From Thiomonas intermedia (GTDB lineage Bacteria; Pseudomonadota; Gammaproteobacteria; Burkholderiales; Burkholderiaceae_C): DNA of 64,000 bases. Below the pieces are notes generated by a model, which saw only the letters and a list, made by a program, of their open reading frames with translations, was not told where the DNA came from and did no database searches. The first letter of the stretch is position 1. The number at the start of each line of letters is the position of its first letter. This document shows positions 49,021 through 59,100 of the stretch, in pieces. The stretch is taken from positions 2,728,001 through 2,792,000 of the forward strand of contig NZ_CP020046.1 in the NCBI RefSeq assembly GCF_002028405.1, in the 5' to 3' direction. The position numbers were made by a program, and so were the translations under genes.

Positions 49021-50916
49021 ATGGCCTTGTTGCAAATCTCCGAACCCGGACAATCCCCCGACCCGCACCAGCACCGCCGTGCCGTGGGCATCGATCTGGG
49101 GACGACGCATTCCCTCGTCGCCGCCGTGCGCAGCGCGACGCCAGAATGTCTGCCCGATGATTGCGGGCAGGTGCTGCTGCCCTCCGTGGTGCACTATCAC
49201 GCTGATGGCCGTGCCGAAGTGGGCCTTCGCGCGCGCGAAGAGCAGGCGCTCGATCCGGCCAACACCCTGGTTTCGGTGAAGCGCTTCATGGGACGGAGCC
49301 CGCGCGACCTGCCGGCTTCCGCGCTGGCGCATTACCGTATCGCCGACGACGCGCGGGTCGTGCGCTTCGAGACAGCGGCGGGCGAGATCACGCCAGTCCA
49401 GGTATCGGCCGACATCCTGCGCGTCCTGCGCTGGCGCGCCGAAGACACGCTGGGTGGGGAGCTGATCGGCGCGGTGATCACCGTGCCGGCCTATTTCGAC
49501 GATGCGCAGCGTCAGGCGACCAAAGACGCCGCGCAGCTCGCGGGTCTGCATGTGCTGCGCCTGATCAACGAGCCCACCGCAGCGGCGCTGGCCTACGGGC
49601 TCGATCATGGCATCGAAGGCCTGTATGTCATTTATGACCTCGGCGGCGGCACTTTCGATCTTTCCGTGCTGCGGCTGACCAAGGGCGTTTTCGAGGTCGT
49701 CGCCACCAGCGGCGACACGGCGCTCGGGGGGGACGATTTCGACCTTCGCCTCGAAACGCTGATGCGGCAACAGGCCGCAGAGCCCGAGTTGTCTGCAAGC
49801 CAGCAGCGGCAGTGGCGCATGGCCGCCCGTCAGGCTAAAGAAGCCTTGAGCGAGGCCGAAGTCGTTCCGTACACCGTTGCGCTGCCCGATGGATCGCATC
49901 ACACCGGCACCCTGCAACGCGCGGATTTCGAGCAGGCCAGCGCCGATCTCGTGCAACGCACCCTTGCCCTGCTGCGCCGCGCCCTGAACGATGCGCAGGT
50001 GAGCGTGGCTGATGTGCAGGGCGTGGTACTCGTGGGAGGTGCCACGCGCATGCCCATGATTCGCGGTGCGGTCGAACGCGTCATGGGCAAAGCGCCCCTG
50101 ACCGACCTCGACCCCGATCAGGTGGTGGCACTCGGTGCCGCCATTCAGGCCCATGCGTTGGCGGGCAATGCCGGGGCCGACGATGTGCTGCTGCTCGACG
50201 TCATCGCCCTGTCGCTCGGCATCGAGACCATGGGCGGACTGGTCGAGCACATCCTGCCGCGCAACAGCACCATTCCCCAGGCACGCTCGCAAGACTTCAC
50301 CACCTTTCGCGACGGGCAGACCGCCATGGCCATTCATGTGGTGCAGGGCGAGCGCGAATTGGTGAGCGACTGCCGCTCGCTGGCGCGTTTCGAGCTGCGC
50401 GGCATTCCGCCCATGGTGGCAGGCGCTGCGCGCATCCGCGTGACCTTTGCCGTCGATGCCGACGGCCTGCTCGAAGTCAGCGCGCAGGAACTCACGACCG
50501 GCGTGCAGGCCCAGGTGCAGGTCAGGCCCGCCTATGGTCTGGATGACGCGCAGATCGCACAGATGCTGCAAGACAGCGTGGCCCACGCCCAGGGCGACCG
50601 CGACGCGCGGATGCTGCAGGAAGCGCGGGTGGATGCACAGGCCTTGTTGGCCGCGACGCGAACCGCCATGCAGTTCGACCGCGACCTGCTGTCGGACGAG
50701 GAGGCTGCGCAGATTCACGCCGGCATGGCGGCCCTGGCGCGAGCCGAGCAGGGCGGCGACATCGAGCCGATCCGCCAGACCACCGAAGCGCTGAGCCGGC
50801 AGACCGATGCGTTTGCGGAACGCCGTATGAATCGCAGCATTCAGCGCGCGCTGGCGGGGCAGTCCGTCGACCGCATCGCGCAACTCACCGACACGCCTTC
50901 GAATACAACGCCCTGA
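49021..50916 (+). CDS. hscA: Hsp70-type chaperone HscA
   Basis: A 631-residue specialised DnaK homologue that drives cluster transfer from IscU. The nucleotide-binding domain has [50 protein letters not shown] and [13 protein letters not shown]; the substrate domain follows [14 protein letters not shown]. The ATG at 49021 is preferred over a TTG six bases upstream. Confidence 0.96.
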   Translation: MALLQISEPGQSPDPHQHRRAVGIDLGTTHSLVAAVRSATPECLPDDCGQVLLPSVVHYHADGRAEVGLRAREEQALDPANTLVSVKRFMGRSPRDLPASALAHYRIADDARVVRFETAAGEITPVQVSADILRVLRWRAEDTLGGELIGAVITVPAYFDDAQRQATKDAAQLAGLHVLRLINEPTAAALAYGLDHGIEGLYVIYDLGGGTFDLSVLRLTKGVFEVVATSGDTALGGDDFDLRLETLMRQQAAEPELSASQQRQWRMAARQAKEALSEAEVVPYTVALPDGSHHTGTLQRADFEQASADLVQRTLALLRRALNDAQVSVADVQGVVLVGGATRMPMIRGAVERVMGKAPLTDLDPDQVVALGAAIQAHALAGNAGADDVLLLDVIALSLGIETMGGLVEHILPRNSTIPQARSQDFTTFRDGQTAMAIHVVQGERELVSDCRSLARFELRGIPPMVAGAARIRVTFAVDADGLLEVSAQELTTGVQAQVQVRPAYGLDDAQIAQMLQDSVAHAQGDRDARMLQEARVDAQALLAATRTAMQFDRDLLSDEEAAQIHAGMAALARAEQGGDIEPIRQTTEALSRQTDAFAERRMNRSIQRALAGQSVDRIAQLTDTPSNTTP

Positions 50917-50937
50917 CGATCTCACCTCATTCGCACC

Positions 50938-51276
50938 ATGCCCATCATCACGGTTCTACCGCATCCCGAATATTGTCCGCAAGGCAAACAGGTCAGTGCC
51001 GGGCGCGGAACGTCGATCTGCGAAGCCCTGCTGGAGAATGGCGTGCCGATCGAACACGCCTGCGATCTTCAATGCGCCTGCACCACCTGTCATGTCATCG
51101 TGCGCAAGGGTTTCGACAGCCTGGGCGAGCTCGACGAAAGCGAGGAGGACCTGCTCGACCGCGCCTGGGGGCTCGAGCCCACGTCGCGTCTGTCCTGTCA
51201 GGCCATCCTTGCCGACGAAGACGTGACCGTCGAGATTCCGAAATACTCCATCAATCACGCCAAGGAACACGGCTGA
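50938..51276 (+). CDS. fdx: ISC-type [2Fe-2S] ferredoxin Fdx
   Basis: A 112-residue ferredoxin supplying electrons for cluster assembly. Cluster ligands Cys42, Cys48, Cys51 and Cys87, plus the extra Cys46, fall at the same numbers as in E. coli Fdx (EHACDLQCACTTCHV, RLSCQAI). It is the last gene of the operon; no iscX follows. It converges with the nuclease gene 10 bp away, and no terminator is visible between them. Confidence 0.97.
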   Translation: MPIITVLPHPEYCPQGKQVSAGRGTSICEALLENGVPIEHACDLQCACTTCHVIVRKGFDSLGELDESEEDLLDRAWGLEPTSRLSCQAILADEDVTVEIPKYSINHAKEHG

Positions 51277-51286
51277 GCGTCGCGGT

Positions 51287-52696
51287 TCACCCCAGGCGGA
51301 TCAGATCGGGCGGCGGGCCCTTGGCGCTCATCAGACGCCCCAGTAGCAGACGATAGAGGTCCAGGTCGAATCCCCCTGGTTCCTCCTCGCGCAGGCCCTC
51401 CATCAGCGTGGCCAGATCGGGCTGGCTGCGCGCCGTGCCCAGATACCGCCACTGGTCAAACACATGCACATCGGTGCGATCGAGTGTCGCGCTGTGTTCG
51501 CGCAGCCCGATGGGCCCGGCATACGGCCAGGCGCGCAGCCGATCCGTGGCCAGCGCCAGTTGCAGACGAGCGTAATGCCGCTGCGGCGGTTCAAGCCCGC
51601 AGCACACCCCTTTGCATTGGCCAAGCTGGTGCGCAAAGCAGCGCCCCTTGCCCGACTCCAGCCCGAGGGCCTGAGGACACAGGGCATGACGTTCGGCGAG
51701 TTTGCGCAGTTCTTCCACTGCCTGCCGCTTGCTGCGATAGCAGCCGTAGAGCCGGGAGAACAGGCGAGGATCGAGAGCTTCGTCGCGGACCAGATGCAGC
51801 AGTGGCCGTGCCTCGGCGTCGTCGTTCAGTTGCCATGAGCAGAGCAGGCGCTCGCGGCGCAATTGGCGATTCAGCAGCGGCTGCCGTTGCTTGATGAGCC
51901 GCATTTCCAGAAGCAGGGCACCGAACTCCCCGGCCGTCTCCTGCCATTCCACCCTCCGTACCTCCTGGGCCAGACGAAGTTCGCGCGCATCGCGGTGGTC
52001 CGATTGAAAGTGCGAGAGCACCCGGCCGCGCAGCCGCACGCTCTTGCCGATGTAAAGCGGCATGTCGCTCTCGCCATAGAACAGATAGACCCCAGGCGTG
52101 TCGGGAATCTCGTCCATCGGCGTTTCCAGGTGCGGCGGCAGGCTGGAGCTGCCGCGCAACAACGCCTGCGCTGCGGTCTCTACCGCGGCAGAGCCGAGTT
52201 CTGTTTGAGCGATGTCCAGCCACTGATGCAGCACCTCGACGTCGCCCATGGCCCGATGCCGTGCCGTGGTGTGCAGTCCGTGGCGGCGCATGATGGCATC
52301 CAGCCCATGCCCCCGCGCCTGCGGGTAGAGCTTGCGCGACAGTCGCACGGTGCAGAGGGTCTTCACCCGGAGATCCACCCCTTCGCGTGCAGCGGCCTGC
52401 TTCAGGAAGCCATGGTCGAACCGCACGTTGTGCGCCACGAGCACCGCGCCATCCAGCAAGGCGAGCAACTCGGGCAGCACCGCGCCGAATGTCGGGGCGC
52501 CAGCCACCATGGCGTCGTTGATGCCGGTGAGCTGCTGGATGAACGGCGGAATGCGCTGTCCCGGATCGATCAGGCTGCTCCACTTCGCCACAACCTGCCC
52601 ATGCTCGATTCGCATGGCCGCGACCTCGGTGATGCGGTCGTGGATGGGATTGGCGCCGGTGGTTTCGAGGTCTAGCAGGACATAACAGGGCAGCAT
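51287..52696 (-). CDS. DnaQ-type 3'-5' exonuclease fused to a UvrC-like GIY-YIG domain
   Basis: A 469-residue two-domain protein. Residues ~1-170 form an exonuclease: LLDLETTGANPIHDRITEV has the DxE pair, HNVRFDHGFL the second acid, and HRAMGDVEVL the final His/Asp. Residues ~195-290 form a GIY-YIG nuclease like the UvrC N-terminus and Cho (DTPGVYLFYGESDMPLYIGKSVRLRGRVLSHF). The rest resembles the following UvrC region with the Cys cluster KGRCFAHQLGQCKGVC. Such fusions are known in actinobacteria and some proteobacteria and are thought to act in DNA repair. The ATG at 52696 puts the first motif at the right distance. Confidence 0.88.
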   Translation of the reverse strand: MLPCYVLLDLETTGANPIHDRITEVAAMRIEHGQVVAKWSSLIDPGQRIPPFIQQLTGINDAMVAGAPTFGAVLPELLALLDGAVLVAHNVRFDHGFLKQAAAREGVDLRVKTLCTVRLSRKLYPQARGHGLDAIMRRHGLHTTARHRAMGDVEVLHQWLDIAQTELGSAAVETAAQALLRGSSSLPPHLETPMDEIPDTPGVYLFYGESDMPLYIGKSVRLRGRVLSHFQSDHRDARELRLAQEVRRVEWQETAGEFGALLLEMRLIKQRQPLLNRQLRRERLLCSWQLNDDAEARPLLHLVRDEALDPRLFSRLYGCYRSKRQAVEELRKLAERHALCPQALGLESGKGRCFAHQLGQCKGVCCGLEPPQRHYARLQLALATDRLRAWPYAGPIGLREHSATLDRTDVHVFDQWRYLGTARSQPDLATLMEGLREEEPGGFDLDLYRLLLGRLMSAKGPPPDLIRLG

Positions 52697-52744
52697 GGCT
52701 CGAATTGTCGGCGAACGCGCCAACTGTGCGGATGCTGAGGGCAT

Positions 52745-52773
52745 AAAAAAACCGCAGCCGAAGCTGCGGTTTT
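52745..52773 (-). terminator. Rho-independent terminator after fadL
   Basis: On the minus strand ACCGCAGC-TTCG-GCTGCGGT is followed by six T's, 16 bases beyond the fadL stop. The UUCG tetraloop makes it especially stable; it works weakly in the other direction as well. Confidence 0.92.
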
Positions 52774-52788
52774 CTGGCTTGGGAGGAA

Positions 52789-54009
52789 TTAATACTTCCA
52801 GCCCACCGAGACACCCAAGGTGTTCTGAGACATGCTCAACTCCTCACCATAGCCTCCTGACTGGGTCATTGTGCCTGTGACGGTGTTCTTGAAAGCGTGG
52901 ACGTAGTCCGCGGAAATCTCCATCGTCTTGCTCAACGCATAGGTTGCACCAAGTGTCAGGTGATCCTTCACGACGCCAGGAGCGATGGTGTTGAAAAACA
53001 CGTTTTCAGGGGAGACGGGGTTGTCGGTATGGTTCCAGCCAGCGCGCAGCGTGAGCGCTTCGTTCATCGCATAGGCGACACCGAGCTTCACAACGGTAAT
53101 GTCCTTCCATCCGAAGCCCGGGCCGTTGGATGCGCCGAGAGGATTCATACCGAAGGTTGTTGAGGTGTTGCCAATGGCGCTCACGTCGCTGTACAGAATG
53201 CGCTCGATATCACCCGCTACGGTCAGCTGACCCATGGGCTTCCAGGCGAAACCAATGCCGTAGTTGGCCGGAATATCGAAACTGCCGTTATCAGCAAACA
53301 AGCCGCTGTATTTGCTGAACTTGCTCATGTGGGTCTTGGGCTGATAGGTCGCGCCCAGCGAAAACCCAGGGGCCAATTCGCCAATCCAGCCGATGCGTAC
53401 CCCGACGCCAGTAGAAGAGTCGTGTCCATTCTCGCTCAGGTTTGCGGGCGAAGACGAATAGCCAGCAAACGCTCCCAGGCCATTCGCGCGGAACGTCTGT
53501 TGCACCAAGTTGACAGCTACACCGATGGTTTGCGTGGGCGTTACGCGCCAAGCGAAGCTGGGGGAAATGAACATCTGCTGCAGATCAACACCTGCACCAT
53601 TGCCAAGACCTGTCATCGAGCCTGCAATATTGCTGTAGCCCGAGTTCATCCCGCCGTTGCCATACAGGCTGATACCCGCCGACATGGTCGGGTTGATCAT
53701 GTAGTTGGCGCCGACTTCCGGGATGATGAAGTTCTGCTGATCGTTGCCGCTGTAGGTCGTGCCATTGATCTTGGCTTCACGATCCGGGCGGAACAAGCTG
53801 ATGCCGCCGTCGACGCGGTTGCCGATCAGGGCCATGCCGGCCGGGTTGGTGGCGGCGGCCAGTGCGTCTTGCGGCAGGGCGATGCCCACGCCGCCCATGC
53901 CGTTAGCCTTCACGCTGAAGCCGGGCTGGAAGTAGCCGTCGGTGGCGTGAGCAGCGGGAAGGGCGATGCCGGCCAGGGCCAGCGAGAGTGCCAGTTTCTT
54001 GAGTTGCAT
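52789..54009 (-). CDS. FadL/OmpP1/TodX-family outer-membrane porin
   Basis: A 406-residue outer-membrane protein with signal peptide MQLKKLALSLALAGIALPAA ending in AHA. The mature N-terminus contains the hatch region NGMGGVGIALPQDALAAATNPAGMALIG, the FadL hallmark, and the C-terminus ends in aromatic WKY as in beta-barrels. Members import long-chain fatty acids or hydrophobic compounds. GC content is visibly lower than in neighbouring genes in the first third of the displayed coordinates. A perfect palindrome lies 77 bp upstream. Confidence 0.92.
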   Translation of the reverse strand: MQLKKLALSLALAGIALPAAHATDGYFQPGFSVKANGMGGVGIALPQDALAAATNPAGMALIGNRVDGGISLFRPDREAKINGTTYSGNDQQNFIIPEVGANYMINPTMSAGISLYGNGGMNSGYSNIAGSMTGLGNGAGVDLQQMFISPSFAWRVTPTQTIGVAVNLVQQTFRANGLGAFAGYSSSPANLSENGHDSSTGVGVRIGWIGELAPGFSLGATYQPKTHMSKFSKYSGLFADNGSFDIPANYGIGFAWKPMGQLTVAGDIERILYSDVSAIGNTSTTFGMNPLGASNGPGFGWKDITVVKLGVAYAMNEALTLRAGWNHTDNPVSPENVFFNTIAPGVVKDHLTLGATYALSKTMEISADYVHAFKNTVTGTMTQSGGYGEELSMSQNTLGVSVGWKY

Positions 54010-54389
54010 TCTTTTGTCTCCTACCGGGCGAGCGACCCGGCCTCCATCGGTGGTTGATTGCGCCGCAAGAGCGGCCCAGACTCGAAATACTCAATTGAGT
54101 ATTAAGGGCTGCACCGATGGTAGAGGGACACGCGCATACACCACATTGTGTTTACTGTTGATTGCGCTTCGCTGTTTTTTGTTGTAGGTGGTAGAAATTT
54201 CGCCAAAATGGCCCCGGGGAGTATGAAAAATCAATATACAGGCCGGAGTATTTTTGGGGCGCGTCGGGATAGGCGGAAGGCCTTGCGGAATTTGCGCGAG
54301 GCATCAGCTGGCTTGGCCTGAGGGTGGCCTCCTTGGGGGTCTGGAGGCGTTGCGATGTCTATCGCCACGCGGCGGGGCCACCTGCAGGG
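54010..54389. other. 380-bp intergenic region upstream of fadL
   Basis: No coding frame here has protein-like composition. It contains the 18-bp palindrome at 54086-54103 and an AT-richer stretch (about 54140-54250) that stands out in this GC-rich chromosome. Part of it must be the fadL promoter; the half closer to yggX is plain. Confidence 0.6.
54086..54103. promoter_or_regulatory. Perfect 18-bp palindrome, putative operator of fadL
   Basis: AATACTCAATTGAGTATT is completely self-complementary and AT-rich. It lies 77-94 bp upstream of the fadL start. The size and symmetry fit a homodimeric repressor site (TetR- or MarR-type), but no regulator gene is adjacent and I cannot name the protein. 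Confidence 0.55.
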
Positions 54390-54662
54390 TCACGCGGTGG
54401 GCGGCACGTAGCCTTGCGGCACTTCCGCGCCTTCCCCGAAGAAATATTTCTCCATCTGCCGCGCCAGATATTGCCGGGCGCGCGCGTCGGCCAGGTTGAG
54501 GCGGTTTTCATTGACCAGCATGGTCTGGTGCTTGAGCCAGGCCGCCCAGGCTTCCTTGGAGACGTTGTTGTAGATGCGCGTACCGAGTTCGCCAGGGTAG
54601 GGGGCGAAGTCGAGACCTTCGGCGTCGTGACCGAGTTTGATGCAGTGAACCATGCGTGCCAT
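54390..54662 (-). CDS. yggX: Fe(II)-trafficking protein YggX
   Basis: A 90-residue small protein of the YggX family that protects iron-sulfur clusters from oxidation and buffers iron. It begins [19 protein letters not shown] with the conserved Cys7, and [19 protein letters not shown] and EKYFFGEG are typical. It follows argA by 62 bp on the same strand. Confidence 0.95.
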   Translation of the reverse strand: MARMVHCIKLGHDAEGLDFAPYPGELGTRIYNNVSKEAWAAWLKHQTMLVNENRLNLADARARQYLARQMEKYFFGEGAEVPQGYVPPTA

Positions 54663-54724
54663 GAAAATTCCTTGGGGAGTCGTGAGTCCGGCCGCGGCCG
54701 GGGAATGGGAAGGCGTTCTTGTCG

Positions 54725-56050
54725 TCAGAGGAGATGCTTGACCAGCACCCGCGAGCGGCGCTGATCGTCGTAGCGCAGGCGGCGCTCCGGCGGGAGCCAT
54801 TCGCGTTCGACGAGTACGAAGCCGCGCTTGATGAACCAGTGCATGGTGCGGGTCGTGAGCACGAAAATGCTCTGCAGCCCTTGCGCGCGCGCGCGTTGTT
54901 CGATGTGTTTGAGAATGCGCTCGCCGTCGCCCTGGCCCTGGGCCGAGGGGTGGACGGTGAGCGCGGCCATTTCGCCGGTTTTCTGTTCGGCGTAGGGGTA
55001 GAGCGCGGCGCAGCCGAAGATGATGCCGTCGTGCTCCAGCACGGTGTAATTGCTGATGTCGCGTTCGATCTCGGTGCGGCTGCGCTTGACCAGCACGCCC
55101 TGGGTTTCCAGCGGTTCGATGAGTTGCAGGATGCCGCCCACGTCGTCGGCCGAGGCCTGGCGCAGGTGTTCGAGATGCTCGTCGGCAATCATGGTGCCCA
55201 CGCCGTCGTGGGTGAAGAGTTCGAGCAGCAGCGAGCCGTCGAGCGAGAAAGGCACGATGTGTGCACGCGTCACTCCGCCGCGCACCGCTCTGACGGCATG
55301 GCGCAGGTAGAAGGCGGTGTCTGTGGGCTGCTGGGGGTCGGGCAGGCGCGACAGCAGACTTTCGGCCTGCGCCACGGTGAGTTCGGGGATGAGGTTGTGG
55401 GCTTCGTCGATCACCCCGGACACCTCGGTGATCATCAGCAGCTTTTCCGCCTTGATGGCGGCGCCCACGCTGCTGGCCACGTCTTCCATGCTGAGATTGA
55501 AGGCCTCGCCCGTGGGCGAGTAGCCGAAGGGCGACATGAGCACGACGGCGCCATATTCCAGCGCGCGCTGAATGGTCGGCGCATCGACCTTGCGCACCAG
55601 GCCGGTGTGCTGGAAGTCGAGACCGTCGATCACCCCCACGGGGCGGGCGATGATGAAATTGCCGGAGACCACCCGCACCGTGGCGCCGGCCATCGGTGTG
55701 TTGGGCAGGCCTTGAGAAAACGTCGCTTCGATCTCGAAGCGCAACTGGCCCGCGGCTTCCTGCGCGGCGTCGAGCGCCACTTCGTCGGTCACGCGCATGC
55801 CGTGCGAGTAGCGCGAGCCCACGCCCTTCTCGCGCAGTTGGGCCTCGACCTGAGGGCGGAAGCCGTGCACGAGCACGATGCGCACGCCCATGGCGGTCAG
55901 CAGGGCGACATCCTGCACCAGGGCGTTGAGTCGTCCGGCCGCGATCAATTCGCCGGCGATGGCGACCACAAAGGTCTTGCCGCGATGGGCATGGATATAG
56001 GGTGCGACGGAACGCAACCAATCGACGAACTGTTCTTGCTGGGCGATCAT
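54725..56050 (-). CDS. argA: N-acetylglutamate synthase ArgA
   Basis: A 441-residue enzyme acetylating glutamate with acetyl-CoA, the first step of arginine synthesis. The N-terminal amino-acid-kinase-like domain has [16 protein letters not shown] and [14 protein letters not shown] and binds arginine for feedback; the C-terminal GNAT domain has [17 protein letters not shown]. Length matches E. coli ArgA (443). Divergent from hrpA across 50 bp. Confidence 0.95.
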   Translation of the reverse strand: MIAQQEQFVDWLRSVAPYIHAHRGKTFVVAIAGELIAAGRLNALVQDVALLTAMGVRIVLVHGFRPQVEAQLREKGVGSRYSHGMRVTDEVALDAAQEAAGQLRFEIEATFSQGLPNTPMAGATVRVVSGNFIIARPVGVIDGLDFQHTGLVRKVDAPTIQRALEYGAVVLMSPFGYSPTGEAFNLSMEDVASSVGAAIKAEKLLMITEVSGVIDEAHNLIPELTVAQAESLLSRLPDPQQPTDTAFYLRHAVRAVRGGVTRAHIVPFSLDGSLLLELFTHDGVGTMIADEHLEHLRQASADDVGGILQLIEPLETQGVLVKRSRTEIERDISNYTVLEHDGIIFGCAALYPYAEQKTGEMAALTVHPSAQGQGDGERILKHIEQRARAQGLQSIFVLTTRTMHWFIKRGFVLVEREWLPPERRLRYDDQRRSRVLVKHLL

Positions 56051-56100
56051 GGCGCGATTATCCGAGAATGACGGGTTGTCTTCCGCATTCCTTGTCGTCC

Positions 56101-59100
56101 ATGCCTGAACAGACCGCCTCCCGCCCGCCTCGGCCTCGTCGGCCCGCCGCCGCCCGCGCGCCCGGGCCTGCCACGCCGGTGGGCGAGGTGCGGCTTCCGC
56201 TGGAATTGCCGGTCTCCCAGCGGCGCGAGGCCATTGCGCAGGCCATGCGCGAGCATCAGGTGCTCATCGTCTGCGGCGAGACCGGATCGGGCAAGACCAC
56301 GCAGCTGCCCAAGATCGCGCTGTCGATCGGGCGCGGGCTGGGTGCTGGAGGCAAGGGGCTGATCGGCCACACCCAGCCGCGGCGGCTGGCGGCTACCAGC
56401 ATTGCCAAGCGCGTGGCCCAGGAGCTGGAGAGCGAGCTGGGCGCCATCGCCGGCTACAAGGTGCGCTTCAACGACCGGCTGCAGCCTGGGGCCTCGATCA
56501 AGTTGATGACTGACGGCATCTTGCTGGCAGAAACGCAGACCGATCCTCTGCTGCGCGCCTACGACACCCTGATCATCGACGAGGCGCACGAGCGCAGCCT
56601 GAACATCGACGTGCTGCTGGGCTACCTCAAGCAGTTGATGCCGCGCAGGCCCGATCTGAAGATCATCGTGACCTCGGCGACCCTTGATGCCGAACGGTTT
56701 GCGCAGCATTTCGCCGAGGGTTCGGGGCGGCAGGTTCCCGTCATTGAGGTCTCGGGGCGGCTCTACCCGGTGGAGATGCGCTGGCGGCCTTTCGGGGTGG
56801 ACAAGGGCGACGACCGCGACTTGTCGGCCGCCATCGGCGACGCGGTGGACGAGTTGTGGCGCATGGGCTCGGGCGACGTGCTGGTTTTCCTCCCGGGCGA
56901 GCGTGAGATCCGCGAGGCCGAAGCGGCGCTGCGCAAGCACCACCTGGACACGCAGCGCGCGGGCGTGGAAATCCTGCCGCTGTACGCCCGGCTTTCGCAG
57001 GCCGAGCAAGACAGGGTGTTTGCCTCGGGCGGTGCGCGTCGCATTGTCCTGGCCACCAATGTGGCCGAGACCTCGCTCACGGTGCCGGGCATCCGCTATG
57101 TGATCGATTCAGGGCTGGCGCGGGTCAAGCGCTACAGCTACCGCAACAAAGTGGAAATGCTGCAGGTCGAGGCCATCAGCCAGGCCGCGGCGCAGCAACG
57201 CGCGGGCCGCTGCGGCCGCGTGTCCAACGGCGTGTGCATCCGTCTCTACGACGAAGCCGGGTTTGCCGAGCGGCCGCGGTTCACCACGCCGGAAATCCAG
57301 CGGTCTTCGCTGGCGGCTGTCATCTTGCGCATGAAGGCGTTGGGGCTGGATGCGATCGAACAATTTCCGTTCATCGAGCCGCCGCCGGGCAAGGCCATCG
57401 CCGACGGCTACCAATTGCTCGCCGAACTGGGCGCGGTGGACGACCGCAATGTGCTCACCCCGCTGGGCCGCGAACTCGCCCGTCTGCCGCTGGACCCGCG
57501 CATCGGCCGCATGATTCTCGAAGCCCGCAACCGCGAGGCGCTGAGCGAGGTGCTGATCATCGCCGCGGCGCTATCGGTGCAGGATCCGCGCGAACGCCCC
57601 GCCGAGGCGCAGCAGGCCGCCGACGAGGCCCACCGCAAGTTCAGCGATGAGCGTTCCGAATTTCTCGGCTGGCTCAAGCTCTGGGCGCATTACCACGCGG
57701 CCATTGCCCACAAGAAATCCCAGCGCAAGCTCTGGAGCGAGTTGCGCGGCCAGTATTTGTCGCCGCTGCGCCTGCGCGAATGGCATGACGTGCACAGCCA
57801 GCTCCACACCTTGGTGGCCGAGCAAGGCTGGCGGCTCAACACGGCCGAGGCCACCTATGAGCAGATTCACTGCGCCCTGCTGAGCGGCCTGCTGGGCAAC
57901 GTGGGCTACAAGGGGGATGATGAACCCCAATATCTGGGTGCCAGAGGCCTACGCTTTGCCATCCACCCGTCTTCGCCGCTGGGTCGTAAGGCCGGGCGCT
58001 GGATCATGGCGGCCGAGCTGGTCGAGACCAGCCGTCTGTACGCCCGAGGCGTGGCGCGCATCGAGCCGCAGTGGCTGGAGCGCGTGGGCGCGCATCTGCT
58101 CAAGACCAGCCTGCTCGACCCGCACTGGGAGAAAAAGCCGGCGCAGGTCACGGCTTTCGAGAGGGCCACGCTGTACGGCCTGGTCGTCTACAACCAGCGT
58201 CGGGTGGATTTCGGCCGTTTCGATGCCCCCCAGTCGCGCGACATCTTTCTCCGCGAGGCGCTGGTGGCGGGCGAGTGGGACTGCCGCTGGCCGTTCTTCC
58301 AGCACAACCGGGCGCTGATCGCCGACATAGAGCGGCTCGAACACAAGGCCCGGCGGCTCGACGTGCTGGTCGACGAGGACCTCATTCACGCCTTTTACGA
58401 CCAGCAAGTGCCCGCCGAGGTGCACAGTGGCGCCAGCTTCGACCGCTGGTACCGCGACGCGGTCCGTGCCAACCCCAAGTTGCTGTTCCTGCAGCGCGAC
58501 GAATTGATGCGCCACGAGGCGGCGGGCATTACCACCGAGGCCTTTCCCAATCGCCTCAAGCTCGGCGCGCTGGAGCTGCAACTCGACTACACCTTCGATC
58601 CGGGCGGCGCGCGTGATGGCGTCACGGTGATTGCGCCCCTGGCGGCGCTCAATCAGATACCGGCGCAGCGTCTGCAATGGCTGGTGCCCGGGCTGCTCAA
58701 GGAGAAAATCCTCGCCTTGCTCAAGAGCCTGCCGCAGCGACCGCGCTCCCGCCTCGTGCCGCTGCCGCAGACGGCCGAGACTTTCGCCGCTCGGCTCACC
58801 TCGGACGATCGGTTTGGCCAGGGCGATCTGTTCGATGCCTTGCGCGATCAGGTCCGCGAGCACACCGGGCTGGCGCTGCAGCGCACCGATTTCAAGCTCG
58901 AAACCCTTGGCCCCCATCTTTTCTTCAATGTCCAGGTGATCGATGCCCACTGGCGGCGCATCGACACCGGACGCGATATCGACAAGCTGCGTGCCGACCA
59001 TGGCCAGGCCTCGCGCAACGCGTTCGCAGAGCTGGCCAAGCTCAAAACCCGCCTGCCGCCGCCGAATGAAAGCAAGGAGCAGCCGAAGGCTCCGGTATCG

